Positions 16,569 to 29,127 of a stretch of 64,000 bases of DNA are shown piece by piece. How positions within the stretch are numbered: the stretch's first letter is position 1; every line of letters starts with the position of its first letter. The position numbers and the translations under genes are program-made. The DNA comes from Sphingorhabdus pulchriflava. GTDB taxonomy: Bacteria; Pseudomonadota; Alphaproteobacteria; Sphingomonadales; Sphingomonadaceae. The DNA is taken from NCBI RefSeq assembly GCF_003367235.1, contig NZ_QRGP01000001.1:1240001-1304000 (forward strand), in the 5' to 3' direction. Under the pieces are notes generated by a model, which was given only the letters and a program-made list of their open reading frames with translations, was not told the DNA's origin and ran no database searches.

Positions 16569-16928
16569 TTAGTTCCCCAGTCTTTTTTCCAACTGCATCA
16601 ATGTAGCTTTGAATTGTTTTTGCTGACCCTTAGGCTTGTTGCAGTAGAGCACTCGCGTCATACCACCGATCCATGACCAGTCTTTGAAATCTTGTGGGTA
16701 GCGATTTGAAATCACTTTTCTTATTTGTTCCATTCGATTGCCGTAACGGCGTTGATAAACCTTCTGGGATTCAGAAATGCTCGTTCTAAGCTCGCACGCC
16801 CGTTCGTCTACTGCGAGGTCCAATTGTGATTTCATCTCGTTGTACAGTAAAACTAACTCTTTCCCCCCATCGACCGGTAATCCCGGATTTACGGGCGCGG
16901 CTGCGAGCAACAGGGCAATGAGAGTCAC
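16569..16928 (-). CDS. Small secreted protein of unknown function inside the pnt operon
   Basis: 119 residues from a GTG that overlaps the pntA stop (GTGA). A short signal peptide (LIALLLAAAPV) is followed by a charged, probably helical domain with two cysteines (ACELRT, VLYCNK). I do not recognise the family; a loose likeness to LprI-type small periplasmic proteins is possible but weak. Base composition is clearly more AT-rich than the flanking pnt genes, and transhydrogenase genes are normally adjacent, so it looks like a later insertion kept in frame and coupled. Confidence 0.6.
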   Translation of the reverse strand: MTLIALLLAAAPVNPGLPVDGGKELVLLYNEMKSQLDLAVDERACELRTSISESQKVYQRRYGNRMEQIRKVISNRYPQDFKDWSWIGGMTRVLYCNKPKGQQKQFKATLMQLEKRLGN

Positions 16929-18052
16929 AGCAATCTCTCGCTCACAACCTTACCGTCTTTTGTCAGACGGATCGCGGCGGTGATCTCATCGTCATCCGGC
17001 AATACCGGCCTGTCTGCTTCCTTGTCCCAAAAGGCGGAGAGGAAGTTGAACAGGTTGCGCGCGAACAGAGCTGATGCATCAGCGGCCAAATGCGCGGGGG
17101 TGTTCGAATAGCCTATGATCTTCACGCCATGCTTGATGACAACTTCGTCGGGCTTTGAACCTTCAACATTTCCGCCCTGCGCGACTGCCAGATCGAAAAT
17201 CACACTGCCGGGTTTCATCGACGCGATCTGCGCGTCGGTGATTAGGCGCGGCGCTGCCCTTCCCGGGATCAGCGCTGTGGTGATGACGATGTCCTGCTTG
17301 GCGATATGGCCCGACACCAGATCGGCCTGCGCCTTTTGATATTCGGGCGACATTTCGGATGCGTAACCGCCCGCACCTTCACCTTCGATGCCAGCTACAT
17401 TTTCAACGAAAATTGGCTTTGCTCCGAGGCTTTCAATCTGTTCCTTGGTCGCCGAACGGACGTCTGTGGCGGAAACAACTGCGCCCAGACGGCGGGCCGT
17501 CGCTATCGCCTGAAGGCCAGCGACACCCACGCCCATGATGAATGCCTTGGCGGCGGTAATTGTGCCTGCAGCCGTCATCATCATCGGAAAGGCGCGACCA
17601 TAGGCTGCGGCGCTATCGATAACGGCTTTGTATCCCGAAAGGTTGGACTGCGAGGAGAGTATATCCATCGATTGCGCACGGGTGATGCGCGGCATGAATT
17701 CCATGGCAAGAGCTTCGACACCGGCTGCTGCATAGGCATCAACGCGTTTGCGCTGACCGAACGGATCGAGCCCGGCGACGAGCCAAGCACCCTTGGCAGC
17801 ACCTTTCAGCGCCTTGGGATCGGGGCCCTGAACACCCAACAGGATATCCGCGTCTTTGGTGACTACGGCTGCAGTTCCGATGGTTGCGCCGACGGCTTCA
17901 TAGTCTGCGTCGGCAACAGATGCGTTTTCACCCGCACCTTTTTCAATCGCGACACTCGCCCCGAGGCCAATGAATTTCTTGACGGTTTCAGGAGAGGCCG
18001 CAACCCGTGTTTCCCCGGGTGCGGTCTCTTTGAGAACAGCGATTTTCGCCAC
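16925..18052 (-). CDS. pntAA: NAD(P) transhydrogenase alpha subunit, NAD-binding part (alpha-1)
   Basis: 375 residues from a GTG at 18052, one base after the stop of the upstream tiny gene. It has the alanine-dehydrogenase/transhydrogenase N-terminal domain (KETAPGETRVAASPETVKKF) and the NAD-binding GVGVAGLQAIATARRLGAVV, followed by TTALIPGRAAPRLIT. This soluble domain I binds NAD(H) and passes hydride to the NADP domain of PntB. The membrane part is encoded separately. Confidence 0.94.
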   Translation of the reverse strand: MAKIAVLKETAPGETRVAASPETVKKFIGLGASVAIEKGAGENASVADADYEAVGATIGTAAVVTKDADILLGVQGPDPKALKGAAKGAWLVAGLDPFGQRKRVDAYAAAGVEALAMEFMPRITRAQSMDILSSQSNLSGYKAVIDSAAAYGRAFPMMMTAAGTITAAKAFIMGVGVAGLQAIATARRLGAVVSATDVRSATKEQIESLGAKPIFVENVAGIEGEGAGGYASEMSPEYQKAQADLVSGHIAKQDIVITTALIPGRAAPRLITDAQIASMKPGSVIFDLAVAQGGNVEGSKPDEVVIKHGVKIIGYSNTPAHLAADASALFARNLFNFLSAFWDKEADRPVLPDDDEITAAIRLTKDGKVVSERLL

Positions 18053-18053
18053 T

Positions 18054-18176
18054 TTATGCGATAACCAGAACGACTATAGCAGTGACGATTACAGCAGCGA
18101 TGGTTCCCCATTTCAGCAGCGACAGAAAGCCCGTATAGGTTTCGCTTGCTGCACGGATATCCTGATTTCCAGCCAA
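18054..18176 (-). CDS. aa3-type cytochrome c oxidase subunit IV-like small membrane protein
   Basis: A 40-codon gene starting at TTG 18176, supported by a strong ribosome site AGGGAGG five bases upstream. The product begins MAGNQDIRAASETYTGFLSL, continues LLKWGT and ends in one membrane helix. The pattern 'ETYxGFLxLLKWGTI' is the bacterial aa3 oxidase subunit IV family. In related genomes such a gene often heads the pnt operon. The stop is one base from the pntA start. Its physical tie to the transhydrogenase or the oxidase cannot be read from sequence. Confidence 0.8.
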   Translation of the reverse strand: MAGNQDIRAASETYTGFLSLLKWGTIAAVIVTAIVVLVIA

Positions 18177-18281
18177 TTCAGCCTCCCTTTGCTTGATACC
18201 CGCCGAAACGGGCCACAGCCGCTCTTAACCAGCTCCGCAAAATTGCTCAAGCGTCACGACGACAGAAATGTTGTTGCATGC

Positions 18282-18297
18282 TTAATCGGCTCTTAAC
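18282..18297 (+). promoter_or_regulatory. Perfect CtrA-type site TTAA-N7-TTAAC
   Basis: TTAA at 18282-18285, seven bases, then TTAAC at 18293-18297, followed by C. This fits the full CtrA consensus of alphaproteobacteria exactly. It lies 47 bases before the ATG of the NtrC-like regulator, a normal promoter position. No experimental support in the window. Confidence 0.55.
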
Positions 18298-18344
18298 CTC
18301 TTCTTGCTACGGCAATTGTTCACCTCGCCCTGCATGGACAGAGA

Positions 18345-19766
18345 ATGGCTGAAAAAGAAACGCGACTATTGATGCTTGTAGACGACGAGCCTGCCCAGTG
18401 CAGGCTGGTGTCGGCTATCGCCGGTCGCGCAGGCTGGCGGACGATTTTTGCCCGCGACGCCGAAACCGCGATCGCCATGCTGGGAACGCAAGAAGGGATG
18501 ATGCTCGACGCGATCATCATCGACCAATGGGTGCCGGGTTCGGATTCGGCTGGCCTGATCGCAGAATTGAAATCGCGCCGCCCTGCTTTGCCGGTTCTGC
18601 TGCTTACCGCTATTGGTTCGACCGACAGCGCGATTGATGCCATGCGCGCTGGTGCTTCCGATTATATCATCAAGCCGGTGGCCGCCGAACGTCTCATCGC
18701 AGCGCTCAGCCTCGCGGCGACCCATGCGCGCAATTTCGGCGAACTAATCCCGCTGACCGAAAAGATTTCACAGCCGCTCGGCTTTGACGAAATTATCGGC
18801 ACAGCTCCCGCATTCCGCACAGCTTTGGCGATTGCGGCAAAGGCCGCCCGTAGCCGCGCGCCCATCTTTATCGAAGGCGAAGGCGGCGTCGGTAAGGAAG
18901 TTGTTGCCGACGCAATACATGCTGCCAGCCCGCGCGCGCGCATGCCCTATTTGAAGGTTAACTGTGCAGCGATTGCACCCAATCTTTTGGATTCGGTTCT
19001 GTTCGGCCACGAAAAAGATGCTTTTACCGGCGCTTTCGACCGCCGCGTTGGTATATTCCAGCAAGCCGAAAATGGTACAGTTTTCCTCGACGAAATCGAC
19101 CAATTGCCGCTGGAAACGCAGGTCCGCCTCGTCCGTTTGCTGACCGAGGGCGAGATCCAACCGCTGGGCTCGCCGCATAGCTATCGTATCGACGTGCGCG
19201 TCATCACCGCCTGCAACCAGAACCTTACCGCTAAACTCGCCGACGGCAGCTTCCGCGAAGACCTGTTCTACCGCATCAACGTCGTGCAGTTGCACATCCC
19301 TGCCCTGCGCGAACGGATCAGCGACATTCCGGCACTTGCCCGACATTTTCTGGGTCGAATGGCAAGCCAACCCGGATTGCGTAGTTTAGGTATCACCGAA
19401 GAAGCGCTGTCACTTCTGAAGGACTATCATTGGCCGGGCAATGTCCGCCAGTTGCAAAGCGCGCTCTTCCGCGCCGCAGTGTTATGCGAGCGTGACGCCC
19501 TGACACCAGACGAATTTCCACAGATTGCGGCCGCTGTCGGCAAGCGCACTGTGAGCACAGTTGCAATGAATGACGGCATCGGCGTGACCCTTTACGAGAA
19601 GGATGGCAATTTGCGTCCGCTGGAAGAAATCGAGGCTGATGTGATCCGCCTCGCCATCGGTCATTATCGTGGTCGCATGACCGAAGTTGCGCGGCGCCTC
19701 GGCATTGGCCGCTCGACTCTGTACCGCAAACTGGCCGATCTAGGTATCGAAAGCAGCGCCGCTTAA
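18345..19766 (+). CDS. NtrC-family response regulator with altered GAFTGA motif
   Basis: 473 residues. Receiver 5-120 with Asp13/Asp14, phospho-Asp60 (IIIDQWVPG) and Lys110; AAA+ domain about 145-380 with Walker A GEGGVGKE at 178-185, Walker B FLDEID and the arginine-finger region; Fis-type helix-turn-helix at the end (EVARRLGIGRSTLYRKL). The sigma-54 contact loop reads DAFTGA at 225-230 instead of GAFTGA, which may weaken or alter sigma-54 use. No kinase gene is adjacent. A perfect CtrA-type site precedes it. The stop overlaps that of the next gene (TTAA). Confidence 0.85.
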   Translation: MAEKETRLLMLVDDEPAQCRLVSAIAGRAGWRTIFARDAETAIAMLGTQEGMMLDAIIIDQWVPGSDSAGLIAELKSRRPALPVLLLTAIGSTDSAIDAMRAGASDYIIKPVAAERLIAALSLAATHARNFGELIPLTEKISQPLGFDEIIGTAPAFRTALAIAAKAARSRAPIFIEGEGGVGKEVVADAIHAASPRARMPYLKVNCAAIAPNLLDSVLFGHEKDAFTGAFDRRVGIFQQAENGTVFLDEIDQLPLETQVRLVRLLTEGEIQPLGSPHSYRIDVRVITACNQNLTAKLADGSFREDLFYRINVVQLHIPALRERISDIPALARHFLGRMASQPGLRSLGITEEALSLLKDYHWPGNVRQLQSALFRAAVLCERDALTPDEFPQIAAAVGKRTVSTVAMNDGIGVTLYEKDGNLRPLEEIEADVIRLAIGHYRGRMTEVARRLGIGRSTLYRKLADLGIESSAA

Positions 19767-20179
19767 TTCTTCCCGAAGATCAGCGTGGTGGCCCACCATC
19801 CGCAAAATGATGCGGAGCCGGTCAGCACCGTTCCCCAAATAATATCCAACACTGTCACCTTGGTGCTCCAGACCTTCAGCGTCGCATAATTGGTCAAATC
19901 ATAGGTCATATAGCAGAAGAAGCCGAGCAGCGCGCCCCAAACCAAGGCAGTCTGCCACTTGCCGCTGTGCAACGCCGGCCCTACCGCAAAGATCATCATG
20001 CCCAATATGTAGAGCAGATAAAAAGCAACCGCCGGACCAAGCCGGAACCCGCCTTCATACATCAGATCGCCAATTTCGGGTTTGTAGAGCCGCTCATACA
20101 TCGTCCGGAGCCAGACGCTGTCGATCAGCGCGAACGAAACACCTGTTGCGATATAGGCGACAATATATTTTGCGATCAT
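19763..20179 (-). CDS. DUF2177 family membrane protein
   Basis: 138 residues from the ATG at 20179, which has AGGAG nine bases upstream; a TTG seven codons earlier overlaps that ribosome site. Four hydrophobic segments are visible. The opening YIVAYIATGVSFALIDSVWL and the later GFFCYMTYDLTNYATLKVW are characteristic of DUF2177. Function unknown in the family. It converges on the NtrC-like gene, sharing the palindrome TTAA as overlapping stop codons. Confidence 0.82.
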   Translation of the reverse strand: MIAKYIVAYIATGVSFALIDSVWLRTMYERLYKPEIGDLMYEGGFRLGPAVAFYLLYILGMMIFAVGPALHSGKWQTALVWGALLGFFCYMTYDLTNYATLKVWSTKVTVLDIIWGTVLTGSASFCGWWATTLIFGKN

Positions 20180-20245
20180 GCTGCAATCTCCTGCTTGCAA
20201 GATAGCATCGGGGCCAAAGCAAACGATACGGGTGAAACCCGTCGC

Positions 20246-22687
<2,442 letters not shown>

Positions 22688-22710
22688 ACCCATAAAGATT
22701 TTACATTCAG

Positions 22711-23265
22711 TTACAGCAATTCCAACTGCGCCACCGGGGCAAAACTCCGGCGATGCAGAGGCGTCGGCCCCAAGCGACGCAACGCTTCGAGATGCCCGGC
22801 AGAGCCATAGCCCTTGTTGGAAGCCCAGCCATAGCCGGGGTGCATCGCGTCATAACTGCGCATCAAACGGTCGCGATGCTCCTTGGCGATGATACTGGCA
22901 GCAGAGATGCAGGGGTGGGTGGCATCGCCGCCAATTACCGCCTGTGCCGTGTAACGCCATTTAGGCAGGCGGTTACCGTCTACCAGCACTTGGACCGGCT
23001 CAATCGCTAACGCATCGACCGCGCGCGTCATCGCGAGCATCGTCGCCTGCAATATGTTGATACTGTCGATCTCCCCGACATCGGCAACGCCGATTGCCCA
23101 GCGACAAGACGCCTTGATCTGCATCTCCAATATCTCGCGCTTTTTGGCACTCAGCTTCTTGCTGTCATCGAGACCGTCTATGCCGCCGTCACAAAGCACC
23201 ACGGCCGCCGCGACTACCGGGCCGGCCAATGGCCCCCTGCCCGCCTCATCTACACCTACGATCAT
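22711..23265 (-). CDS. rnhB: Ribonuclease HII
   Basis: 184 residues from the ATG at 23265, which overlaps the stop of the thiD fusion gene (ATGA); a longer frame upstream is not needed. Starts [20 protein letters not shown] with the catalytic Asp-Glu at 6-7. DDSKKLS, VLVDGN and the C-terminal SIIAKEHRD and [13 protein letters not shown] complete the RNase HII pattern. It removes ribonucleotides and RNA primers from DNA. Last gene of the glmM chain before the GANTC-rich gap. Confidence 0.94.
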   Translation of the reverse strand: MIVGVDEAGRGPLAGPVVAAAVVLCDGGIDGLDDSKKLSAKKREILEMQIKASCRWAIGVADVGEIDSINILQATMLAMTRAVDALAIEPVQVLVDGNRLPKWRYTAQAVIGGDATHPCISAASIIAKEHRDRLMRSYDAMHPGYGWASNKGYGSAGHLEALRRLGPTPLHRRSFAPVAQLELL

Positions 23266-24395
23266 ATGCGCCAGGCTGGATAGCGCCGGTTTTCGCCTGC
23301 GCTGTACAGGCAGACGATATTTCCGGATGGGTCCAACAGCCGTGCCTCGCGCCATCCCCAGCTTTCATCCTGAGGCATCTGTTCGAACGCGAAACCTTCG
23401 CTGACGAGTTCATTCACCCAGGCATCCAGCCGCTTGCTCTCGAAATAGACGACGGTCGAGGTGGCGATATCCTGACTTTCGTGGATCGAGAAAGTTGCGC
23501 CGTTGGGCACCTCGAAACGAGCGTAGCCGTTGGAAGGGCTATCTACGATCTGCTGCAGCCCCAGCGCCTTGTAAAAATCCACCGCCGCCGCATAGTTGGT
23601 GCAACCAACAGTCACTTGGTTAAGCGAAGGCCCTTCGACCATAGCATCCTCACGGACATATTGGTGCCCCATTGGCCCGTGGCCCTGCCCGAGCCCCGGC
23701 GCATCGTGCAGAGCAAGTCGAACAAATAAGCGTGCGCGTTCGATCGACTGCTCAAGCGTAAAGCCCTGCCCCAATCCGGTCGCAATAGCACTGGCAAGCG
23801 TGCAGCCGGTGCCATGGGTATTGCGCGTTTCGATCCGCGGATCGGCCCAGTCGCAGCCTTGTCCCTCAGCCAGATCAAGGCGATCGACAATAAGGTCACC
23901 TTCCGCATGCCCACCCTTGATAAGGAGCGGTATATGGCGTTCGAGCAAAGCCTCTCGCCCGCCTAACGCCTCCAGTTCAGGCAGGTTAGGTGTCGTAAGC
24001 GTCGCAAGCCGCATCAGCCGTTCGAACGCCGAAATCGTATCGCCATCGGCAAGAATTGCCCCGCTGCTTGCGACCATGACGGGGTCGAATACGATCGGGC
24101 AGGACAATTCGGACAGGCTGTCCGCCACCGCATGCGCGGTCTCCGCACTTCCGATCATTCCGATCTTGACTGCATCTACGCCAATATCGCTGACCACTGC
24201 TGCAATCTGGTCGATCACCATCTGCGTCGGAATCATGTGTACCGCATCGACGCCCAGCGTATTTTGCGCGGTTATGGCGGTTACCGCCGTCATCGCGTGG
24301 CCACCCAGCATGGTGACGGTCTTGATGTCGGCCTGAATGCCCGCACCGCCGCCGCTGTCAGAACCGGCAATGATCAGGATGCGGGCGGTAGTCAT
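23262..24395 (-). CDS. thiD: ThiD (HMP/HMP-P kinase) fused to a VOC/glyoxalase-like domain
   Basis: 377 residues. Residues 1-245 are a complete hydroxymethylpyrimidine/phosphomethylpyrimidine kinase: [28 protein letters not shown] and the anion-hole motif [10 protein letters not shown] at 194-203. Residues about 258-367 form a VOC (glyoxalase/bleomycin-resistance) domain ([20 protein letters not shown] to [12 protein letters not shown]). Normal ThiD is about 260 residues, so the extra domain is a true fusion with no stop between. The typical first metal-ligand His of VOC enzymes is not in place. Neighbour starts and stops overlap on both sides. Confidence 0.88.
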   Translation of the reverse strand: MTTARILIIAGSDSGGGAGIQADIKTVTMLGGHAMTAVTAITAQNTLGVDAVHMIPTQMVIDQIAAVVSDIGVDAVKIGMIGSAETAHAVADSLSELSCPIVFDPVMVASSGAILADGDTISAFERLMRLATLTTPNLPELEALGGREALLERHIPLLIKGGHAEGDLIVDRLDLAEGQGCDWADPRIETRNTHGTGCTLASAIATGLGQGFTLEQSIERARLFVRLALHDAPGLGQGHGPMGHQYVREDAMVEGPSLNQVTVGCTNYAAAVDFYKALGLQQIVDSPSNGYARFEVPNGATFSIHESQDIATSTVVYFESKRLDAWVNELVSEGFAFEQMPQDESWGWREARLLDPSGNIVCLYSAGENRRYPAWRI

Positions 24396-24616
24396 CCCTT
24401 ATACTTCCTCACGGTTGAGGCCGGATACTTCTCAAGCAATTTTGCCGTCCGCGTTGGACGGTCGAGCAATTCACCGCCGCAATTAGGACAGCGTTCGTCC
24501 AGCGCATCGGCACAATCGGCGCAGAAAGTACATTCAAACGAGCAAATGAAAGCGCCGCCAGATTGCGCTGGCAAATCGGCTCCGCACTTTTCGCAATCGG
24601 GGCGCATTTCCAGCAT
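24392..24616 (-). CDS. DUF1272 zinc-ribbon-like small protein
   Basis: 74 residues with eight cysteines in four pairs: CEKCG, CSFECTFC, CADC and CPNCGG. This is the DUF1272 pattern (RPDCEKCGADLP, FICSFECTFC), expected to bind two metal ions. The function of the family is unknown. The ATG overlaps the glmM stop (TGATG) and its stop overlaps the thiD start (ATGA), so it is embedded in the chain. Confidence 0.88.
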   Translation of the reverse strand: MLEMRPDCEKCGADLPAQSGGAFICSFECTFCADCADALDERCPNCGGELLDRPTRTAKLLEKYPASTVRKYKG

Positions 24617-25983
24617 CAGACAGCTTCCTCTACGGCGGCGCAGATACGGTCGACAATCGCACGAACCTGCTTGGCATCGTCGCCTTCGGCCATCACGCGT
24701 ATCAACGGCTCGGTGCCCGAGGGCCGAATGACAAGGCGCCCGGAGCCCTCCAACTCTTTTTCCGCCTCGGCAATGACCAACTGGACGGTGGCATTTTCCA
24801 GCGGCTTGCCGCCGGAATATCGTACGTTTTTGAGCAGCTGCGGAACCGGATCGAAAAGATGCAGCATTTCGCTGGCCTTCTTTCCGCTCTCAACCAGTTC
24901 GGCGAGGACCTGCAGCGCTGCGATGGTTCCATCGCCGGTAGTGGCATGGTCAAGCAGGATCATATGCCCTGATTGCTCCCCACCAACATTCATCCCACGC
25001 GCGCGCATTTCTTCCAGCACATAACGATCGCCAACCTTGGCGCGGACGAGTTCGAGATGCTGGCTTTGCAAATAGCGTTCAAGACCGAGGTTCGACATCA
25101 CCGTTGCGACAATGCCCTTCCCACGTAACAAACCATTGCGGCTCATCGCGGTTCCGAGCAGTGCCATTATCTGATCACCATCAACAACGCGGCCTTGTTC
25201 ATCCACGACAATCAGACGGTCGGCATCGCCATCCAGCGCAATACCGATGTCGGCACCTGCGGCGACCACCGTTTCTTGCAGCGTCGCCGTGTGGGTGGAA
25301 CCGACACGATCATTGATGTTCTTGCCATTGGGATTGACCCCAATCGCAGTAACCCTTGCTCCCAATTCCCAGATTGCGGCAGGCGCCACCTGATAGGCTG
25401 CACCATGCGCACAATCGAGCACGACATGCAGACCGTCAAAACGGATATGCTCGGGCAAGGTCGCCTTTACCGCGTGGATATAACGCCCGCGCGCATCCTC
25501 GACGCGCCGGGCACGGCCTATATCCATCGACTTGGCAAGCTTGGGCGGTTGGTCGAGCAGAGCCTCGATCGCATGCTCATCTTCGTCCGATAGCTTGAAT
25601 CCGTCGGGTCCAAACAGCTTGATGCCGTTATCCTCATAGGGGTTATGGCTTGCCGAAATCATTACGCCAAGGTCTGCCCGCATCGAACGGGTAAGCAGGG
25701 CAACTGCAGGCGTCGGGATCGGCCCGAACTGGATCACGTCCATACCGACGCTGGTGAAACCGGCCACCAGCGCGTTTTCAACCATATAGCCCGACAGCCT
25801 TGTGTCCTTACCGATGACAACGCGGTGTTTGTGATCGCCACGCAGGAAATGTGCGCCCGCTGCCTGCCCCACCTTCATCGCCATTTCAGCGGTCATGGCG
25901 CTGGCATTGGTACGCCCGCGGATACCGTCCGTGCCGAAATATTTCCTGCCGCCCAACTGCCAGACTCCCTCAATTTGTTGCAT
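24616..25983 (-). CDS. glmM: Phosphoglucosamine mutase
   Basis: 455 residues. Converts glucosamine-6-phosphate to glucosamine-1-phosphate for cell wall and LPS precursors. [13 protein letters not shown] near the start, the phosphoserine loop [15 protein letters not shown] (Ser112), the Mg loop DGDADR and the C-terminal [12 protein letters not shown] are all present. About ten residues more than E. coli at the N-terminus. First gene of the chain glmM - DUF1272 - thiD/VOC - rnhB, divergent from the transporter gene across a 124-base gap. Confidence 0.96.
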   Translation of the reverse strand: MQQIEGVWQLGGRKYFGTDGIRGRTNASAMTAEMAMKVGQAAGAHFLRGDHKHRVVIGKDTRLSGYMVENALVAGFTSVGMDVIQFGPIPTPAVALLTRSMRADLGVMISASHNPYEDNGIKLFGPDGFKLSDEDEHAIEALLDQPPKLAKSMDIGRARRVEDARGRYIHAVKATLPEHIRFDGLHVVLDCAHGAAYQVAPAAIWELGARVTAIGVNPNGKNINDRVGSTHTATLQETVVAAGADIGIALDGDADRLIVVDEQGRVVDGDQIMALLGTAMSRNGLLRGKGIVATVMSNLGLERYLQSQHLELVRAKVGDRYVLEEMRARGMNVGGEQSGHMILLDHATTGDGTIAALQVLAELVESGKKASEMLHLFDPVPQLLKNVRYSGGKPLENATVQLVIAEAEKELEGSGRLVIRPSGTEPLIRVMAEGDDAKQVRAIVDRICAAVEEAV

Positions 25984-26107
25984 TCAGCCTTAGCCAGCGT
26001 CGCCACATGCTCCAAGCCGGAAATTCACTTCCCGCCGTAAAGTCTTGCCGCTTGTCAGTTTTGTCCAGCAGTGCATAAGAGGCGCAAAATCGACAATGGG
26101 AGCTTGC

Positions 26108-27339
26108 ATGAAAAAGGCGTGGATCATTTTGGCGGCGCTGATTGCCGGATTGCTGATCGGGATGGCGGTTGGCGATCGCTCTCCACTCTTCCACGATATT
26201 GCCGATGTCGTTGGCACGATCTGGCTCAACGGCCTTCGGATGACAGTGATCCCGCTCGTCGTCGCCTTGTTGATTACCGGCATCGTCCAAACCGCGAACG
26301 CTGCGAGCGCAGGGCGCACCGCAACGCGTTCGGTAATTACCATGATCTCCATCCTCGTGCTGGTCACGATCATGGCAGCGATTGTCACCCCTGCCCTACT
26401 GGCGATTTTCCCGCTTGATCCGGATGCTGCACAGGCCTTGCGCCAAGCCATGGGCGCAGTCGAACCCGCCGCCGCACCGCCGCCGTTCAGTGAGTTCCTG
26501 AAAGCGGTGGTCCCGACCAATCCGTTTCAGGCTGCGGCAAGTGATGCTTTGCTACCTCTCATCATCTTCACCATCGCTTTTGCCTTCGCGATCACGCGGC
26601 TGGAGGCTGGCAAGAAGCAGATATTGGCGGGCTTCTTTGAAGCCATGGCCGAAGCGATGGTTACGGTCATCAGTTGGGTGCTCGCCCTGGCACCGATTGG
26701 CGTTTTCGCATTAGGTGTCGTGCTGGGGATGACGGCAGGTGCCGCCGCCTTTGGCGCGCTCGTGCATTATGTGTTGGTGGTCACCGCCATTGGCACGATC
26801 ATCATGTTATCCGCCTATCCGGTCGCCATGTTCGGCGCGCGTTTCAACCTGTTCGATTTTGCCCGAGCGGCGATCCCGGCGCAGTCGGTTGCGATTTCGA
26901 CCCAAAGCTCGCTCGCTTCACTACCCGCCATGGTGCAGGGTGCGAAGCAGTTGGGCGTTGGTGCGCGCAGCACTGATATCGTTCTGCCGATGGCGGTTGC
27001 TATTTTCCGTGCGACCAGTCCGGCGATGAACTTGGCGGTTGCCATCTATGTCGCACATTGGATGGGCATCGAACTAGGCCCCGAACAGATCGTTATCGGC
27101 GTAGCTGTTGCATCCATCACAACTTTGGGTTCGGTCAGCCTCCCCGGTTCGATCAGTTTCATCGCGGCAATTGCCCCAATCTGCATCGCGATGGGAATTC
27201 CCATCGAGCCACTCGCGGTACTGGTTGCCATTGAGACATTCCCCGATATCATGCGCACATTGGGCAACGTGACCATGGATATTGCCGTCACCGGCACCAT
27301 CGCCCGTGCAGAGGGCGACCTCGAAAAAGGAGAGGCAGC

Positions 27340-27343
<4 letters not shown>
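26108..27343 (+). CDS. Dicarboxylate/amino acid:cation symporter (DAACS family)
   Basis: 411 residues from the ATG at 26108, which follows GGGAG by five bases; in-frame codons upstream lack a ribosome site. About eight membrane segments, with a Ser-rich hairpin ([14 protein letters not shown]) and a later motif ([14 protein letters not shown]) in place of the usual NMDGT. GltP/DctA-type protein taking up acidic amino acids or C4-dicarboxylates with cations. The stop overlaps the start of the aldo/keto reductase (ATGA). Confidence 0.86.
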
Positions 27344-28329
<986 letters not shown>

Positions 28330-28335
<6 letters not shown>

Positions 28336-29019
28336 ACCGACCCAGCGGTAAATGCCTGCCCCATAATTGCCGAACAGATTGTGCGCCCAGGTTGCGGCGA
28401 GCCAGAAGATGACGCCGATGAGCAATATTCGCGGTTCAACCTTTGCCAGTTGTGAAAGGCGCGGCAGGAAGCTCGTCTGCCGTTCCCACTTGACCCAAGC
28501 GTCCCCGAGTGAAGCTTCTTTCTTGCGATCCTGCCCGTAAGAACCGGCTAGCGCTAGGAACACAAGGCTACCATTGAACAGGAAGCTGTCCATGCGCGGC
28601 GCAACGAGCATGTGAGACAGACCCCATAGCGCAAAACCCCACATCATCGGATGGCGGGTGACGCGGAAAACGCCAGTCGGCACTTTGGCGGCTAGTGTGC
28701 GGATAACATCGCCATCGGGATCGGGCATTGCAGGATTGCCTTTATGTGATCCCACGAAGAGAATTGCAGCGAGCAAGGTCAAAATGCTCGCGACGATCCA
28801 GATCGCATTGGTTGGCGCCCAATACATCTCACCCGCAGGCGACTGCGAGAACGCCCAAATCATCCAGCCAAAGCCCGCCAACGACACCAGCGAGTAAACG
28901 CCAAGAAAGCCTTTTTCGCCAAACCGACCGACCATCGCTCTGCGCAACGGGTGCGACATCAGGAAATGGCTGCCCACGAAAAACACGCAAGCCGTCAAAA
29001 GCGGTGCCAGACTATCCAT
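28330..29019 (-). CDS. NnrU family membrane protein
   Basis: 229 residues with about six membrane helices. The pattern [30 protein letters not shown] and [20 protein letters not shown] is typical of NnrU, related to NnrS/isoprenylcysteine-methyltransferase-like membrane proteins. Linked to denitrification in some species, but there are no nitrogen-oxide genes here. Probably a haem or membrane-related role; uncertain. Confidence 0.87.
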
Positions 29020-29048
29020 TTCCCCATCCCATCCTTGAACCGGAGCCC

Positions 29049-29097
29049 TGAGCCTGTCGAAGGGCGTTTTACTGAGAGACGTGCTTCGACAGGCTCA
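29049..29097. repeat. Inverted repeat TGAGCCTGTCGAAG (REP-like)
   Basis: TGAGCCTGTCGAAG at 29049-29062 and its exact complement CTTCGACAGGCTCA at 29084-29097, with a 21-base loop. This is a widespread intergenic palindrome in sphingomonad and related genomes. It lies between the amidohydrolase stop and the NnrU start on the minus strand, where it may act as a transcription stop or RNA stabiliser. Confidence 0.8.
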
Positions 29098-29127
29098 GCA
29101 CTACGGTGATGTATCAACCCACGTTAA

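Noticed and set aside
17306-18064. 252-codon open frame on the plus strand
   Set aside because: Antisense to pntA and the tiny subunit IV gene; no family resemblance.
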